From the NCBI GenBank assembly GCA_945870035.1, contig CAMBQQ010000020.1, forward strand, positions 1 through 49,404: DNA of 49,404 bases, read 5' to 3'. The notes under the pieces were generated by a model. It had not been told where the DNA came from. It ran no database searches and saw nothing but the letters and a program-made list of their open reading frames with translations. The translations under genes were made by a program, and so were the position numbers. Below, one piece after another: positions 15,709-23,202 of the stretch. The stretch comes from Rhizobium sp. Q54. Its GTDB lineage: Bacteria; Pseudomonadota; Alphaproteobacteria; Rhizobiales; Xanthobacteraceae. Numbering within the stretch: position 1 is the first letter of the stretch; the number at the start of each line of letters is the position of its first letter.

Positions 15709-16806
15709 ATGGATAAAGAACTCGGCCGTCTCGAAAGCGAACTGGATCGCGTCGTGAACACGCGCGCCACGGATAACACCGTGCCGGCGCCGGCCGCTGC
15801 GCGCGACAAGAACGCCGGCCACGATGGCGACCGCCGGTTTCAGGAATTGCTCAGCGCGCTGCCCGCCGCCGTGTTCACGACCGACGCCGAGGGCCGCCTG
15901 ACCTACTACAACGAGGCCGCCGTCGAGATGTGGGGCGAGCGTCCGCAGACCGGCATCAGCGTCTGGAGCGGCGCGTGGAAGCTGTATTGGCCGGACGGCA
16001 CGCCAATGAAGCCGGGGGACAGCCCCGTAGCGCTGGCGTTGCGCGAAGACCGCCCGGTACGCGGCATGGAGGCGATCTGCGAGCGCGCCGACGGAACGCG
16101 GGTGCCATTTATTCCCTATCCGACGCCCCTGCATGACGAGGCCGGCCGGCTGACCGGCGTGGTCAACATGCAGATCGACATCAGCGAGCGCAAACGCGCC
16201 GAACAGCGCCAGCATCTGATGGTGCGCGAACTGCATCACCGCGTGAAGAATACGCTGGCCACCGTGCAGGCGATCATGGGTTCGACCGCGCGCACCGCCA
16301 CCAGCATCGAGGATTTCCAGACCGCGCTGATCGGGCGCATCGCCGCTTTGTCCAAGACCCATATCCTGCTCAGCGACGACAGCCGTCCGGTGTCCTTCGC
16401 CGATATCGTGCACAGCGAGCTCGACGCCTTCGACGACGGCAGCGAAGGCCGCGTCAGCATCTCCGGTCCGATGGTGGAAATCGCCGCGCAGGCGGCCGTG
16501 CCGCTCAGCCTGGCGATGCACGAACTGACGACCAATGCCGCCAAATACGGCGCGCTGTCGGATCACACCGGCAAGGTGCGCATCACCTGGAGCGAGACCA
16601 TCAGCGCCGAAGGCCGCCAGCTCGACTTCGACTGGCAGGAAAGCGGAGGACCCGGGGTCAGGCCACCGGAGCGGCAGGGCTTCGGCACGCGGCTGCTGCA
16701 GTTCGTGCTCCCAGGCCAGATCCAGGCCAAGCTCAAGATCGATTACCGGCCAGAGGGCGTGCATGTGCATGGCGCGGTGCCGCTGCCGGCCAAGCCGGCA
16801 GTGTAA
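15709..16806 (+). CDS. PAS-HWE sensor histidine kinase
   Basis: A 365-residue soluble kinase. A PAS domain covers about 45-165 (FQELLSALPAAVFTTDAEG to NMQIDISERK). The HWE-type kinase core follows: RELHHRVKNTLATVQAI with the phospho-accepting His, the N box HELTTNAAKYGALS, and WQESGGPGV where the W-x-E motif that names the family is visible. No membrane segment is seen, so the signal is probably cytoplasmic (redox, light or small molecule). No response regulator is adjacent; HWE kinases in this order often feed the general stress response. The start is ATG 15709 or GTG 15691. Confidence 0.88.
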   Translation: MDKELGRLESELDRVVNTRATDNTVPAPAAARDKNAGHDGDRRFQELLSALPAAVFTTDAEGRLTYYNEAAVEMWGERPQTGISVWSGAWKLYWPDGTPMKPGDSPVALALREDRPVRGMEAICERADGTRVPFIPYPTPLHDEAGRLTGVVNMQIDISERKRAEQRQHLMVRELHHRVKNTLATVQAIMGSTARTATSIEDFQTALIGRIAALSKTHILLSDDSRPVSFADIVHSELDAFDDGSEGRVSISGPMVEIAAQAAVPLSLAMHELTTNAAKYGALSDHTGKVRITWSETISAEGRQLDFDWQESGGPGVRPPERQGFGTRLLQFVLPGQIQAKLKIDYRPEGVHVHGAVPLPAKPAV

Positions 16807-16869
16807 GCTGGTGCGGCACGCCGGCGGGCATCGTCGCCTGGCAGTAGCATGGCAAATTAGTTCCCAATT

Positions 16870-16896
16870 TAACCGGTTGCACACCATGACCGGTTA
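16870..16896. promoter_or_regulatory. Inverted repeat upstream of the formyltransferase gene
   Basis: TAACCGGT and ACCGGTTA are perfect 8-bp arms separated by 11 bases, ending 11 bases before the ATG at 16908. It could be an operator or a leader hairpin; no bound regulator is evident. Confidence 0.3.
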
Positions 16897-16907
16897 TCAA
16901 GGCCGGC

Positions 16908-17648
16908 ATGAACCGGCATGCCGCCTGTGACAGCATTATCCTGCTGACCGGCCCGATCGAGGCCGCCGCCCTGGCCGGCGTGATCGGCATGCGCAATTCG
17001 CACATCGAGATCCAACACGTTGCCACTTTGGACGAACTTGAGGCGTTTGACCCTGCCGAACTGGCGCGCGCCCGGCTGATCGCGTTTTCGACAACCGTGA
17101 TCGTGCCGGCACCCATCCTCGATGCGCTCGGCTACGGCGCCTATAATTTCCACCCCGGCCCGCCGGATTATCCCGGCTGGTGCCCGGCGCATGTCGCGGT
17201 CTATGACCGCGCGGCAACTTTCGGCGTGACCGCGCATGTCATGCTGCAAAAGGTCGATGCCGGGCCGATCGTCGGCGTCGAATTGTTCTGCGTGCCACCT
17301 GGCACCACAGTGGCGCGGCTCGAACAAATGGCCTTCGTCGCGCTGGCACGGCTGTTCTGGAATCTGGCGCAGTCGCTGACCGAGCGCGAGCCGCTCGCGA
17401 CGCAACCGATTGCGTGGAGCGGCGTCAAAAGTACACGGCGGCTCTACCAGGATTTGCGCGAGGCGACGGCGTCGATTTCAAAAGACGATCTCGACCGCCG
17501 CGTCGCGGTGTTCGGCGACGCCGCGACCGGCAACGATCTCACCATCACGCTGCATGGCCACACGTTCCGATATGTCGCGCCGGAAAAGCAGACCGCCGCC
17601 GAGCATCCGGAGACGCTGGCGATCGAGCGGTTTGCCAGAAGCGCGTGA
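16908..17648 (+). CDS. Formyltransferase-family protein
   Basis: A 246-residue protein with the folate-dependent formyltransferase fold (Formyl_trans_N). The catalytic triad is visible: Asn 80 and His 82 in YNFHPGPPDYPG and Asp 117 in KVDAGPIVG, with the same spacing as in methionyl-tRNA formyltransferase. It is much shorter than Fmt (about 310 residues) and its C-terminal part, about 180-246, is not the usual tRNA-binding barrel, so the acceptor is probably a sugar, amino acid or other small molecule. It stands alone, convergent with pntB. Confidence 0.78.
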   Translation: MNRHAACDSIILLTGPIEAAALAGVIGMRNSHIEIQHVATLDELEAFDPAELARARLIAFSTTVIVPAPILDALGYGAYNFHPGPPDYPGWCPAHVAVYDRAATFGVTAHVMLQKVDAGPIVGVELFCVPPGTTVARLEQMAFVALARLFWNLAQSLTEREPLATQPIAWSGVKSTRRLYQDLREATASISKDDLDRRVAVFGDAATGNDLTITLHGHTFRYVAPEKQTAAEHPETLAIERFARSA

Positions 17649-17651
17649 GGC

Positions 17652-19049
17652 CTAAAGCGACTTGACGATGGTCTCGGTCATCTTCTTGGCATCGCCGAGA
17701 AGCATCATCGTGTTGTCACGGTAGAACAGCGGGTTGTCGATGCCGGCATAGCCGGACGCCAGCGAACGCTTGATGAACATCACCGTGCCGGCCTTCCACA
17801 CCTGCAAGACCGGCATGCCGTAAATGGGCGATGTCTTGTCTTCTTCCGCCGCCGGATTGGTGACGTCATTGGCACCGATGACGAAGGCGATGTCGGCCTG
17901 GGCGAATTCCGAGTTGATGTCTTCCAGTTCGAACACTTCGTCGTACGGCACGTTGGCTTCGGCGAGCAGCACGTTCATGTGGCCCGGCATGCGGCCGGCA
18001 ACCGGATGGATGGCGTATTTGACCTCGACGCCTTCCTTCTTGAGACGGTCGCCCATCTCGCGCAAGGCATGCTGCGCCTGCGCCACCGCCATGCCATAAC
18101 CCGGCACGATGATGACCTTCTGCGCGTTCTTCATGATGTAGGCGGCGTCTTCCGCCGAGCCGAGCTTGACCGGGCGCGCCTCGGCAGCGCCGCCAGCGGG
18201 GCCAGCCACTTCGCCGCCGAAACCGCCGAGGATGACCGAGATGAAGTTGCGATTCATCGCGTGGCACATGATGTAGGACAGGATCGCGCCCGAGGAGCCG
18301 ACCAAAGCGCCGGTGATAATCAGCGCCGAATTGCCCAGCGTGAAGCCGATACCGGCGGCGGCCCAGCCCGAATACGAGTTCAGCATCGAGATCACGACCG
18401 GCATGTCGGCGCCGCCGATCGGGATGATGATGAGAACGCCGAGCACCAGAGCGATGATCGTCACCAGCCAGAAATCGATCTGGCTCTGCGACACCACCAG
18501 GCCGTAGATGAAGAACACCAGCGCCAAAGCCAGGCCGATGTTGATGACGTGCCGTCCCGGCAGCATGATCGGCGCGCCGCTCATGCGGCCCGACAGCTTC
18601 ATGAAGGCGACGACCGAACCGGTGAACGTGAGTGCGCCAATGGCGACGCCGAGCGCCATTTCAACCAGGCTCGACTTGTGAATATTGCCGAAAGTGCCGA
18701 TATCGAAGGCCGACGGCGCATAGAAGGCGGCGCCCGCGACCAGCACCGCCGCCATGCCGACCAGCGAGTGGAAGGCCGCGACCAGTTCCGGCATCGAGGT
18801 CATCGGCACCTTGCGCGCGATCACCGCGCCGATACCGCCGCCAATGGCGATGCCGCCGACGACCAGCACCCAGCCGATCGCATCGGTCGGCGGATGCGCG
18901 GCGAGCGTGGTGACCACCGCGATGGTCATGCCGATCATGCCGAGCATGTTGCCCATGCGGCTCGAGGCCGGGCTCGACAGACCGCGCAGCGCCTGAATGA
19001 ACAGGACGCCGGCGACGAGGTAAAGCAGCGCTGCGATGTTGGCGTTCAT
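17652..19049 (-). CDS. pntB: NAD(P) transhydrogenase subunit beta
   Basis: A 465-residue inner-membrane subunit. About nine N-terminal membrane helices (domain II) are followed by the NADP(H)-binding domain III, with VIIVPGYGMAVAQAQHAL, GRMPGHMNVLLAEA and FVIGANDVTNPAA. With the two alpha subunits it couples proton entry to hydride transfer from NADH to NADP+. The ATG at 19049 gives normal length; the frame extends upstream into the pntA2 gene in a different frame and is not used. It lies 4 bases after pntA2. Confidence 0.96.
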   Translation of the reverse strand: MNANIAALLYLVAGVLFIQALRGLSSPASSRMGNMLGMIGMTIAVVTTLAAHPPTDAIGWVLVVGGIAIGGGIGAVIARKVPMTSMPELVAAFHSLVGMAAVLVAGAAFYAPSAFDIGTFGNIHKSSLVEMALGVAIGALTFTGSVVAFMKLSGRMSGAPIMLPGRHVINIGLALALVFFIYGLVVSQSQIDFWLVTIIALVLGVLIIIPIGGADMPVVISMLNSYSGWAAAGIGFTLGNSALIITGALVGSSGAILSYIMCHAMNRNFISVILGGFGGEVAGPAGGAAEARPVKLGSAEDAAYIMKNAQKVIIVPGYGMAVAQAQHALREMGDRLKKEGVEVKYAIHPVAGRMPGHMNVLLAEANVPYDEVFELEDINSEFAQADIAFVIGANDVTNPAAEEDKTSPIYGMPVLQVWKAGTVMFIKRSLASGYAGIDNPLFYRDNTMMLLGDAKKMTETIVKSL

Positions 19050-19053
19050 GGCG

Positions 19054-19377
19054 CTATTTCTTCTTCTTTTGATACATCGCCAGCATGCGCGAGGTGACCA
19101 GGAAGCCGCCGAAAATATTGATCGAGGCAAAGATGAGCGCAACGAAGCCGAGAATGCGCGCCAGCATCGGGCCGTTCGAGTCGGTGGCGAGCGGCACGCC
19201 GACCGCGAGCAGCGCGCCGACGACGATGACCGAGGAGATGGCGTTGGTTACCGACATCAAAGGCGTATGCAGCGCCGGCGTCACCGACCAGACGACATAG
19301 TAGCCGACGAAGACGGCGAGGACGAAGATCGACAGCCGGAAGACAAAGGGATCGACGACGTTTGCGATGTCATGCAT
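19054..19377 (-). CDS. pntA2: NAD(P) transhydrogenase subunit alpha, part 2
   Basis: A 107-residue membrane protein with three to four helices. It corresponds to the C-terminal membrane part of the E. coli PntA, which in alphaproteobacteria is a separate protein. [19 protein letters not shown] is the conserved segment, and a Lys-rich tail (MYQKKKK) ends it. It forms the proton channel with PntB. The leader between it and pntA1 carries a dispersed repeat, and pntB follows after 4 bases. Confidence 0.94.
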   Translation of the reverse strand: MHDIANVVDPFVFRLSIFVLAVFVGYYVVWSVTPALHTPLMSVTNAISSVIVVGALLAVGVPLATDSNGPMLARILGFVALIFASINIFGGFLVTSRMLAMYQKKKK

Positions 19378-19436
19378 TTTAAATGACCGTTGTCAGTTGA
19401 AATTGAATCACAGTGACGCGCCACATTTTTTTATTA

Positions 19437-19482
19437 CGCATGATCTTTCCGAAAACCGGTTCCCACTTTTCGGGATCATGCG
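19437..19482. repeat. Dispersed palindromic repeat, family B, copy 2
   Basis: It starts CGCATGATC and ends GGGATCATGCG, nearly identical to 11271-11320. It lies inside the pntA1-pntA2 spacer, directly against the pntA1 stop codon, and would form a hairpin in the operon message. Confidence 0.8.
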
Positions 19483-20616
19483 CTACGCCGCCGTCTTCGG
19501 CATGAAATTCGGATGCACGATTGATCCCTCGCGGGTCAGCAACGTGCCCTTGATGATTTCATCGTCCCAGTTGATCGCCAGGGTCTTTTCCTTCTTGTCG
19601 ATCATGGTCTCGATGAAGGTGTAGAGGTTCTTGGCGTAAAGCGCCGAGGCGGACGCCGCGAGGCGGCCGGGCACATTGAGATAGCCGACGATCTTGGCCG
19701 GCCCGACAACGGCGACTTCGCCGGCCTTGGCGCCTTCGACATTGCCGCCGCGTTCGACCGCGAGATCGACGATAACCGAACCCGGGCGCATCGAATGCAC
19801 CATCTCGCTGGTGATGAGGCGCGGCGCCGGACGGCCCGGGATCAGCGCGGTGGTGATAACGATATCCTGCTTCTTGATGTGCTCGGCGGTGAGCGCCGCC
19901 TGCTTGGCCTGATACTCGGCCGACATCGGCTTGGCGTAGCCGGCCGCCGTCTGCGCGTTCTTGAATTCCTCGTCCTCGACCGCCAGGAACTTGGCGCCGA
20001 GACTTTCGACCTGCTCCTTGGTCGCCGGGCGAACGTCGGTCGCGGTGACAACAGCGCCGAGACGGCGCGCCGTGGCGATCGCCTGAAGGCCGGCGACGCC
20101 GACGCCCATGACGAAGACCTTGGCCGCCGGCACCGTGCCGGCCGCGGTCATCATCATCGGCAGCGCGCGGCCATATTGTTCGGCGGCGTCGATGACGGCG
20201 CGGTAGCCGGCAAGGTTGGCCTGGCTGGACAGAACGTCCATCGACTGCGCGCGGGTAATGCGCGGCATCAACTCCATCGCGAAGGCGACGAGGCCGGCTT
20301 CCGCCATCTGCTTCAGCGCGGCTTCGTTGCCGTAAGGGTCCATGATGGCGACGACCAGCGCGCCCTTCTTGTAGGCGGCCAGTTCATTCGGCGCCGGGCG
20401 CCGCACTTTCAGGACGAGGTCGGCGTCCTTGATGACGTCTTCGGCAATGGTCGCGCCGGCTGCTTCGTAATCGGCGTCAGGAATGCCGGAGGCGATGCCG
20501 GCGCCACGGGCGACAACAACATCGGCGCCGAGCGCCTTGAACTTCTTGACGGTCTCCGGCGTCGCCGCGACACGCGGCTCCTGCGCTTCGGTTTCACGCG
20601 CTACAGCAATTCGCAT
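19483..20616 (-). CDS. pntA1: NAD(P) transhydrogenase subunit alpha, part 1
   Basis: A 377-residue soluble domain I that binds NAD(H). It has the alanine dehydrogenase/PNT fold, starting IAVARETEAQEPRVAATPE, with the dinucleotide-binding VFVMGVGVAGLQAIATARRLGA at about 165-190 and the mobile-loop region near RPATKEQVESLGAKF. The ATG at 20616 follows GGGGG. It is first in the pntA1-pntA2-pntB operon. A 55-base spacer plus a repeat separates it from pntA2, longer than the 4 bases between pntA2 and pntB. Confidence 0.96.
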   Translation of the reverse strand: MRIAVARETEAQEPRVAATPETVKKFKALGADVVVARGAGIASGIPDADYEAAGATIAEDVIKDADLVLKVRRPAPNELAAYKKGALVVAIMDPYGNEAALKQMAEAGLVAFAMELMPRITRAQSMDVLSSQANLAGYRAVIDAAEQYGRALPMMMTAAGTVPAAKVFVMGVGVAGLQAIATARRLGAVVTATDVRPATKEQVESLGAKFLAVEDEEFKNAQTAAGYAKPMSAEYQAKQAALTAEHIKKQDIVITTALIPGRPAPRLITSEMVHSMRPGSVIVDLAVERGGNVEGAKAGEVAVVGPAKIVGYLNVPGRLAASASALYAKNLYTFIETMIDKKEKTLAINWDDEIIKGTLLTREGSIVHPNFMPKTAA

Positions 20617-20640
20617 TCACGGCCCCCGCCGATAGTGTCG

Positions 20641-20661
20641 GCCGGGCGGACACCGCCCGGC
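20641..20661 (-). terminator. Hairpin between the cytochrome oxidase subunit IV gene and pntA1
   Basis: GCCGGGCGG and CCGCCCGGC form a perfect 9-bp stem with a 3-base loop, 18 bases past the oxidase subunit stop. There is no T run, so it may end transcription weakly or shape the pntA1 leader. Confidence 0.5.
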
Positions 20662-20679
20662 AGTCCTCATTATGCGTTA

Positions 20680-20973
20680 TTACGAAAGGCCGTTGAAGGC
20701 GAAGATCAGAAAGCAGAGCGCGAAAGCGACATAGCTCGAGGTCTTCGAACCAGTCACCAGGCCGGGGATCAGGCCGATAATGGCGATGAGAAACACCGGG
20801 ATGGAGGCCATCCAGTGACCCATCACGCCGCCTACAGTGAGGCCGAGCAGCAGGTTGATAACGTGGATCGAGCCGATGAAGGCGAACTTGACGAAGGTGT
20901 CGTAGGTCTCTTCATGCGCCGGATAGTCGTTGCCGGTTGCGGTCTCGTATTGGACGGTGCCGTGGTCGGCCAT
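20680..20973 (-). CDS. aa3-type cytochrome c oxidase subunit IV-like protein
   Basis: A 97-residue protein of the bacterial aa3-type oxidase subunit IV family (COX4_pro_2). After a polar head come the signature YDTFVKFAFIGSIHVINLLL and two further hydrophobic segments. In relatives the subunit is a small membrane component of cytochrome aa3, not needed for catalysis. The ATG at 20973 follows CGGAGAG. It lies upstream of the transhydrogenase operon on the same strand, which may reflect shared respiratory expression. The third hydrophobic stretch makes it longer than the shortest family members. Confidence 0.8.
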   Translation of the reverse strand: MADHGTVQYETATGNDYPAHEETYDTFVKFAFIGSIHVINLLLGLTVGGVMGHWMASIPVFLIAIIGLIPGLVTGSKTSSYVAFALCFLIFAFNGLS

Positions 20974-21070
20974 GGGGGAATCTCTCCGAATTGCTCAAAT
21001 CCCTGACGGCAGAGGGGTTAGCGCAATCGGGGCGTCAGGGCAACGCCCGGCGGGAGCCAGGCGGCATCCG

Positions 21071-22447
21071 TCAGGGGCCTGTGGACGGCTTTAAGGCCAC
21101 AGCGTCGAGCGCGGCGGCTTGCCGCGCCGCCACCTCGGTGGCGTCGAAATTCTCGATCGCCTCGTTGAACAATCGATAGAAATTCAGCTCCGCCGCCAGA
21201 TGCAGGAATACCGCGCCCAAGCCCACGGCGGCGCGGTCCATGAAGACGAATTCGCGCGGCACCTGCACCGAGCCCAGCTTTTTCAGGGCCTGATGCACCT
21301 GAAAGGCCTGCTTGCGGCCGTATTCGGACGGTTTGACCCCATCGGCGATGGTGCGGACGCGGTCGTCGAGCAGCGGCCCGTAGATGAAGCGCGCCCAGAT
21401 ATTCAAGGCGTCGATCAGGGGCTTGGTCAGGCGCTTGAAGCCCCAGGTCTCATAGGCATGGACCACCCGGGCATCGTCGCCCTCGAGCAGGCCGCGATAC
21501 AGATCGACCACGCCGCCGACAAAGCGCGGCGGGAAGATGCGGATGCAGCCATAGTCGAGCAGGTTAATGCCGGCGGCGTCGCCTTTCGCATCGTCGAACA
21601 CCGTGTAGTTGCCGAGATGCGGGTCGCCATGGATGACGCCGAAGCGGCTGAACGGAAACCACCAGGCGGTGAACATCGCCGTGGCAAGCTTGTTGCGGAT
21701 GTCGAGACTGTCCTGCGTGTGCGACAGCATCTTCGATCCATCCATCCACTGCATGGTCAGCAGACGGCCGCTGGACAGGTCAGACCAGACCTTGGGCACG
21801 CGGATCGCCGGCTCGTCCCTGAGCATGATGGAATAGAGCGCGGCGTGTTTGGCCTCGCGCGCGTAGTCCAACTCCTCGCGCAGACGCGCGCCGATCTCGA
21901 CACCCATTTCCGATGTATCGATCGCCGGATCGAAACGCTTGCGGATGTTGAACAGCAATTGCAGTTGCGAAAGGTCCGCTTCGACCGCCGACTGCATGTC
22001 CGGGTATTGCAGCTTGCAGGCCAAAGCCGAACCATCGAGCGCGACGGCGCGATGCACCTGGCCGAGCGAGGCGGCGGCGGCCGGGTCGTGCTCGAAGCTT
22101 TTGAATTTCGATTGCCACTCAGATCCCAGTTCCGCGCTCATCCGGCGCTTGACGAAGGCCCAACCCATCGGCGGCGCCTGGCTTTGCAGCTTCATCAACT
22201 CGGCGGCGTATTCCGGCGGCACCGCGTCGGGAATGGTGGCGAGCAACTGCGCCACCTTCATGATCGGACCTTTGAGGCCACCGAGGGCTGAGGCCAGCGC
22301 CAGCGCATTGCCGGAACGATCCGGCTTGGCGCCGAGGAAACGCTGGCTCGCAACGCGCGCGGCAACGCCGCCGACGCGGGTGCCGACCTTGGCGTAGCGT
22401 TTGGCGCGGGCGGAGAAGCGATTCTTTTCGGAGTCGGTGGGAGGCAT
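21071..22447 (-). CDS. ABC1/AarF (UbiB-type) atypical kinase
   Basis: A protein of about 458 residues of the ABC1/ADCK/UbiB family, atypical kinases linked to quinone synthesis or lipid balance. The Ala-rich loop AAAASLGQVHRA, the lysine strand ALACKLQYP, the catalytic VIHGDPHLGNY and the metal site LLDYG are visible. The KxGQ motif that defines the family reads KVAQ here (GPIMKVAQLL), a Gly-to-Ala change. There is no C-terminal membrane pair as in E. coli UbiB. The start is ATG 22447 or 22456. Its substrate is unknown. Confidence 0.85.
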   Translation of the reverse strand: MPPTDSEKNRFSARAKRYAKVGTRVGGVAARVASQRFLGAKPDRSGNALALASALGGLKGPIMKVAQLLATIPDAVPPEYAAELMKLQSQAPPMGWAFVKRRMSAELGSEWQSKFKSFEHDPAAAASLGQVHRAVALDGSALACKLQYPDMQSAVEADLSQLQLLFNIRKRFDPAIDTSEMGVEIGARLREELDYAREAKHAALYSIMLRDEPAIRVPKVWSDLSSGRLLTMQWMDGSKMLSHTQDSLDIRNKLATAMFTAWWFPFSRFGVIHGDPHLGNYTVFDDAKGDAAGINLLDYGCIRIFPPRFVGGVVDLYRGLLEGDDARVVHAYETWGFKRLTKPLIDALNIWARFIYGPLLDDRVRTIADGVKPSEYGRKQAFQVHQALKKLGSVQVPREFVFMDRAAVGLGAVFLHLAAELNFYRLFNEAIENFDATEVAARQAAALDAVALKPSTGP

Positions 22448-22509
22448 GAGCACCATCTAATGATTGCGAACGAAATAGAAAGACGGTGCGCGATTTCGTC
22501 TCGGCTGCG

Positions 22510-22896
22510 TCAGGACTTCGGCCAGTTGTCTCTGATCCAACGCGTCAGGCTTTCTTCGCTGACTTCGCCCGCGGCGAGGGCAAGAATAATAGCTGTTGCC
22601 TGTGCAGGCTGAGGCCGGAAAGCAACGCCGTTCAAGCGGAGGAAGACGACCAGACAATGAAATGCAGCGCGCTTATTGCCATCGACGAATGGATGATTTT
22701 TGGCAATGCCAAATGCATATGCCGCCGCAAGAGGCGCGAGGTCAGCCTCGCCATAATGCCAACGGTTTTGCGGCCTTGCGAGTGCAGATTCCAAAAGTCC
22801 TTGATCCCGAATTCCTTCAGCGCCGCCGAACAACGCCAATTGTTCGGCGTGCATGTCAATCACTTGGGCAACATTGAGCCAGCGAGGCTCGTTCAT
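22510..22896 (-). CDS. doc: Doc (death-on-curing) family toxin
   Basis: A 128-residue Fic/Doc-fold toxin. The active motif HPFVDGNKR is at 68-76; as in Doc it lacks the second Arg of AMP-transferring Fic proteins, so kinase-like phosphorylation of a translation factor (EF-Tu in phage P1) is the known precedent. The segment FGGAEGIRDQGLLESALARP is typical of the family. It overlaps the antitoxin gene by ATGA (22893-22896). It is the second gene of the pair, downstream of an AbrB-type antitoxin. Confidence 0.92.
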   Translation of the reverse strand: MNEPRWLNVAQVIDMHAEQLALFGGAEGIRDQGLLESALARPQNRWHYGEADLAPLAAAYAFGIAKNHPFVDGNKRAAFHCLVVFLRLNGVAFRPQPAQATAIILALAAGEVSEESLTRWIRDNWPKS

Positions 22897-23153
22897 TTCG
22901 CCAAGGCCCTGAAAGTATCCTGATATTCCTCCATGACCTCCCGCGCGATCCGCATCGCTTCGGCGTGATCGGGATCATAAGGTGTGAGCTTGATACCGCG
23001 TTCAGGCTGTTCGATGACGTGAAGCTGATCGCCTTCTTTCAACTTCAAACGTGCGAGTAAGTCCTTCGACAAAATCAGGCCTAGGGAATTGCCGATTTTT
23101 CGAATTTGAAGAACATCGTTTTCAGCAACGCGCGTCGGCTTATTCATGGCCAT
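22893..23153 (-). CDS. AbrB/MazE-type antitoxin
   Basis: An 86-residue antitoxin with an N-terminal swapped-hairpin DNA-binding domain (LQIRKIGNSLGLILSKDLLARL, about 15-36, then LKEGDQLHVIE) and a C-terminal tail rich in acidic and hydrophobic residues (AMRIAREVMEEYQDTFRAL) expected to block the Doc toxin. Its own promoter lies under a 45-bp palindrome just upstream, which suggests autoregulation by the antitoxin, or by the antitoxin-toxin complex. The start is ATG 23153 or the ATG two codons later. Confidence 0.9.
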   Translation of the reverse strand: MAMNKPTRVAENDVLQIRKIGNSLGLILSKDLLARLKLKEGDQLHVIEQPERGIKLTPYDPDHAEAMRIAREVMEEYQDTFRALAK

Positions 23154-23155
23154 CT

Positions 23156-23200
23156 CCGTTGTACTGAACGTATAACACCGTTTTACGTTCCGTACAACGG
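23156..23200 (-). promoter_or_regulatory. 45-bp palindromic operator over the toxin-antitoxin promoter
   Basis: Arms of 21 bases with two mismatches meet at a 3-base centre: CCGTTGTAC at 23156-23164 pairs with GTACAACGG at 23192-23200, and GAACGTA pairs with TACGTTC inside. On the minus strand TTGTAC and TTATAC are 16 bases apart within it, a plausible sigma-70 promoter. It is the likely binding site of the AbrB antitoxin. Confidence 0.65.
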
Positions 23201-23202
23201 GA

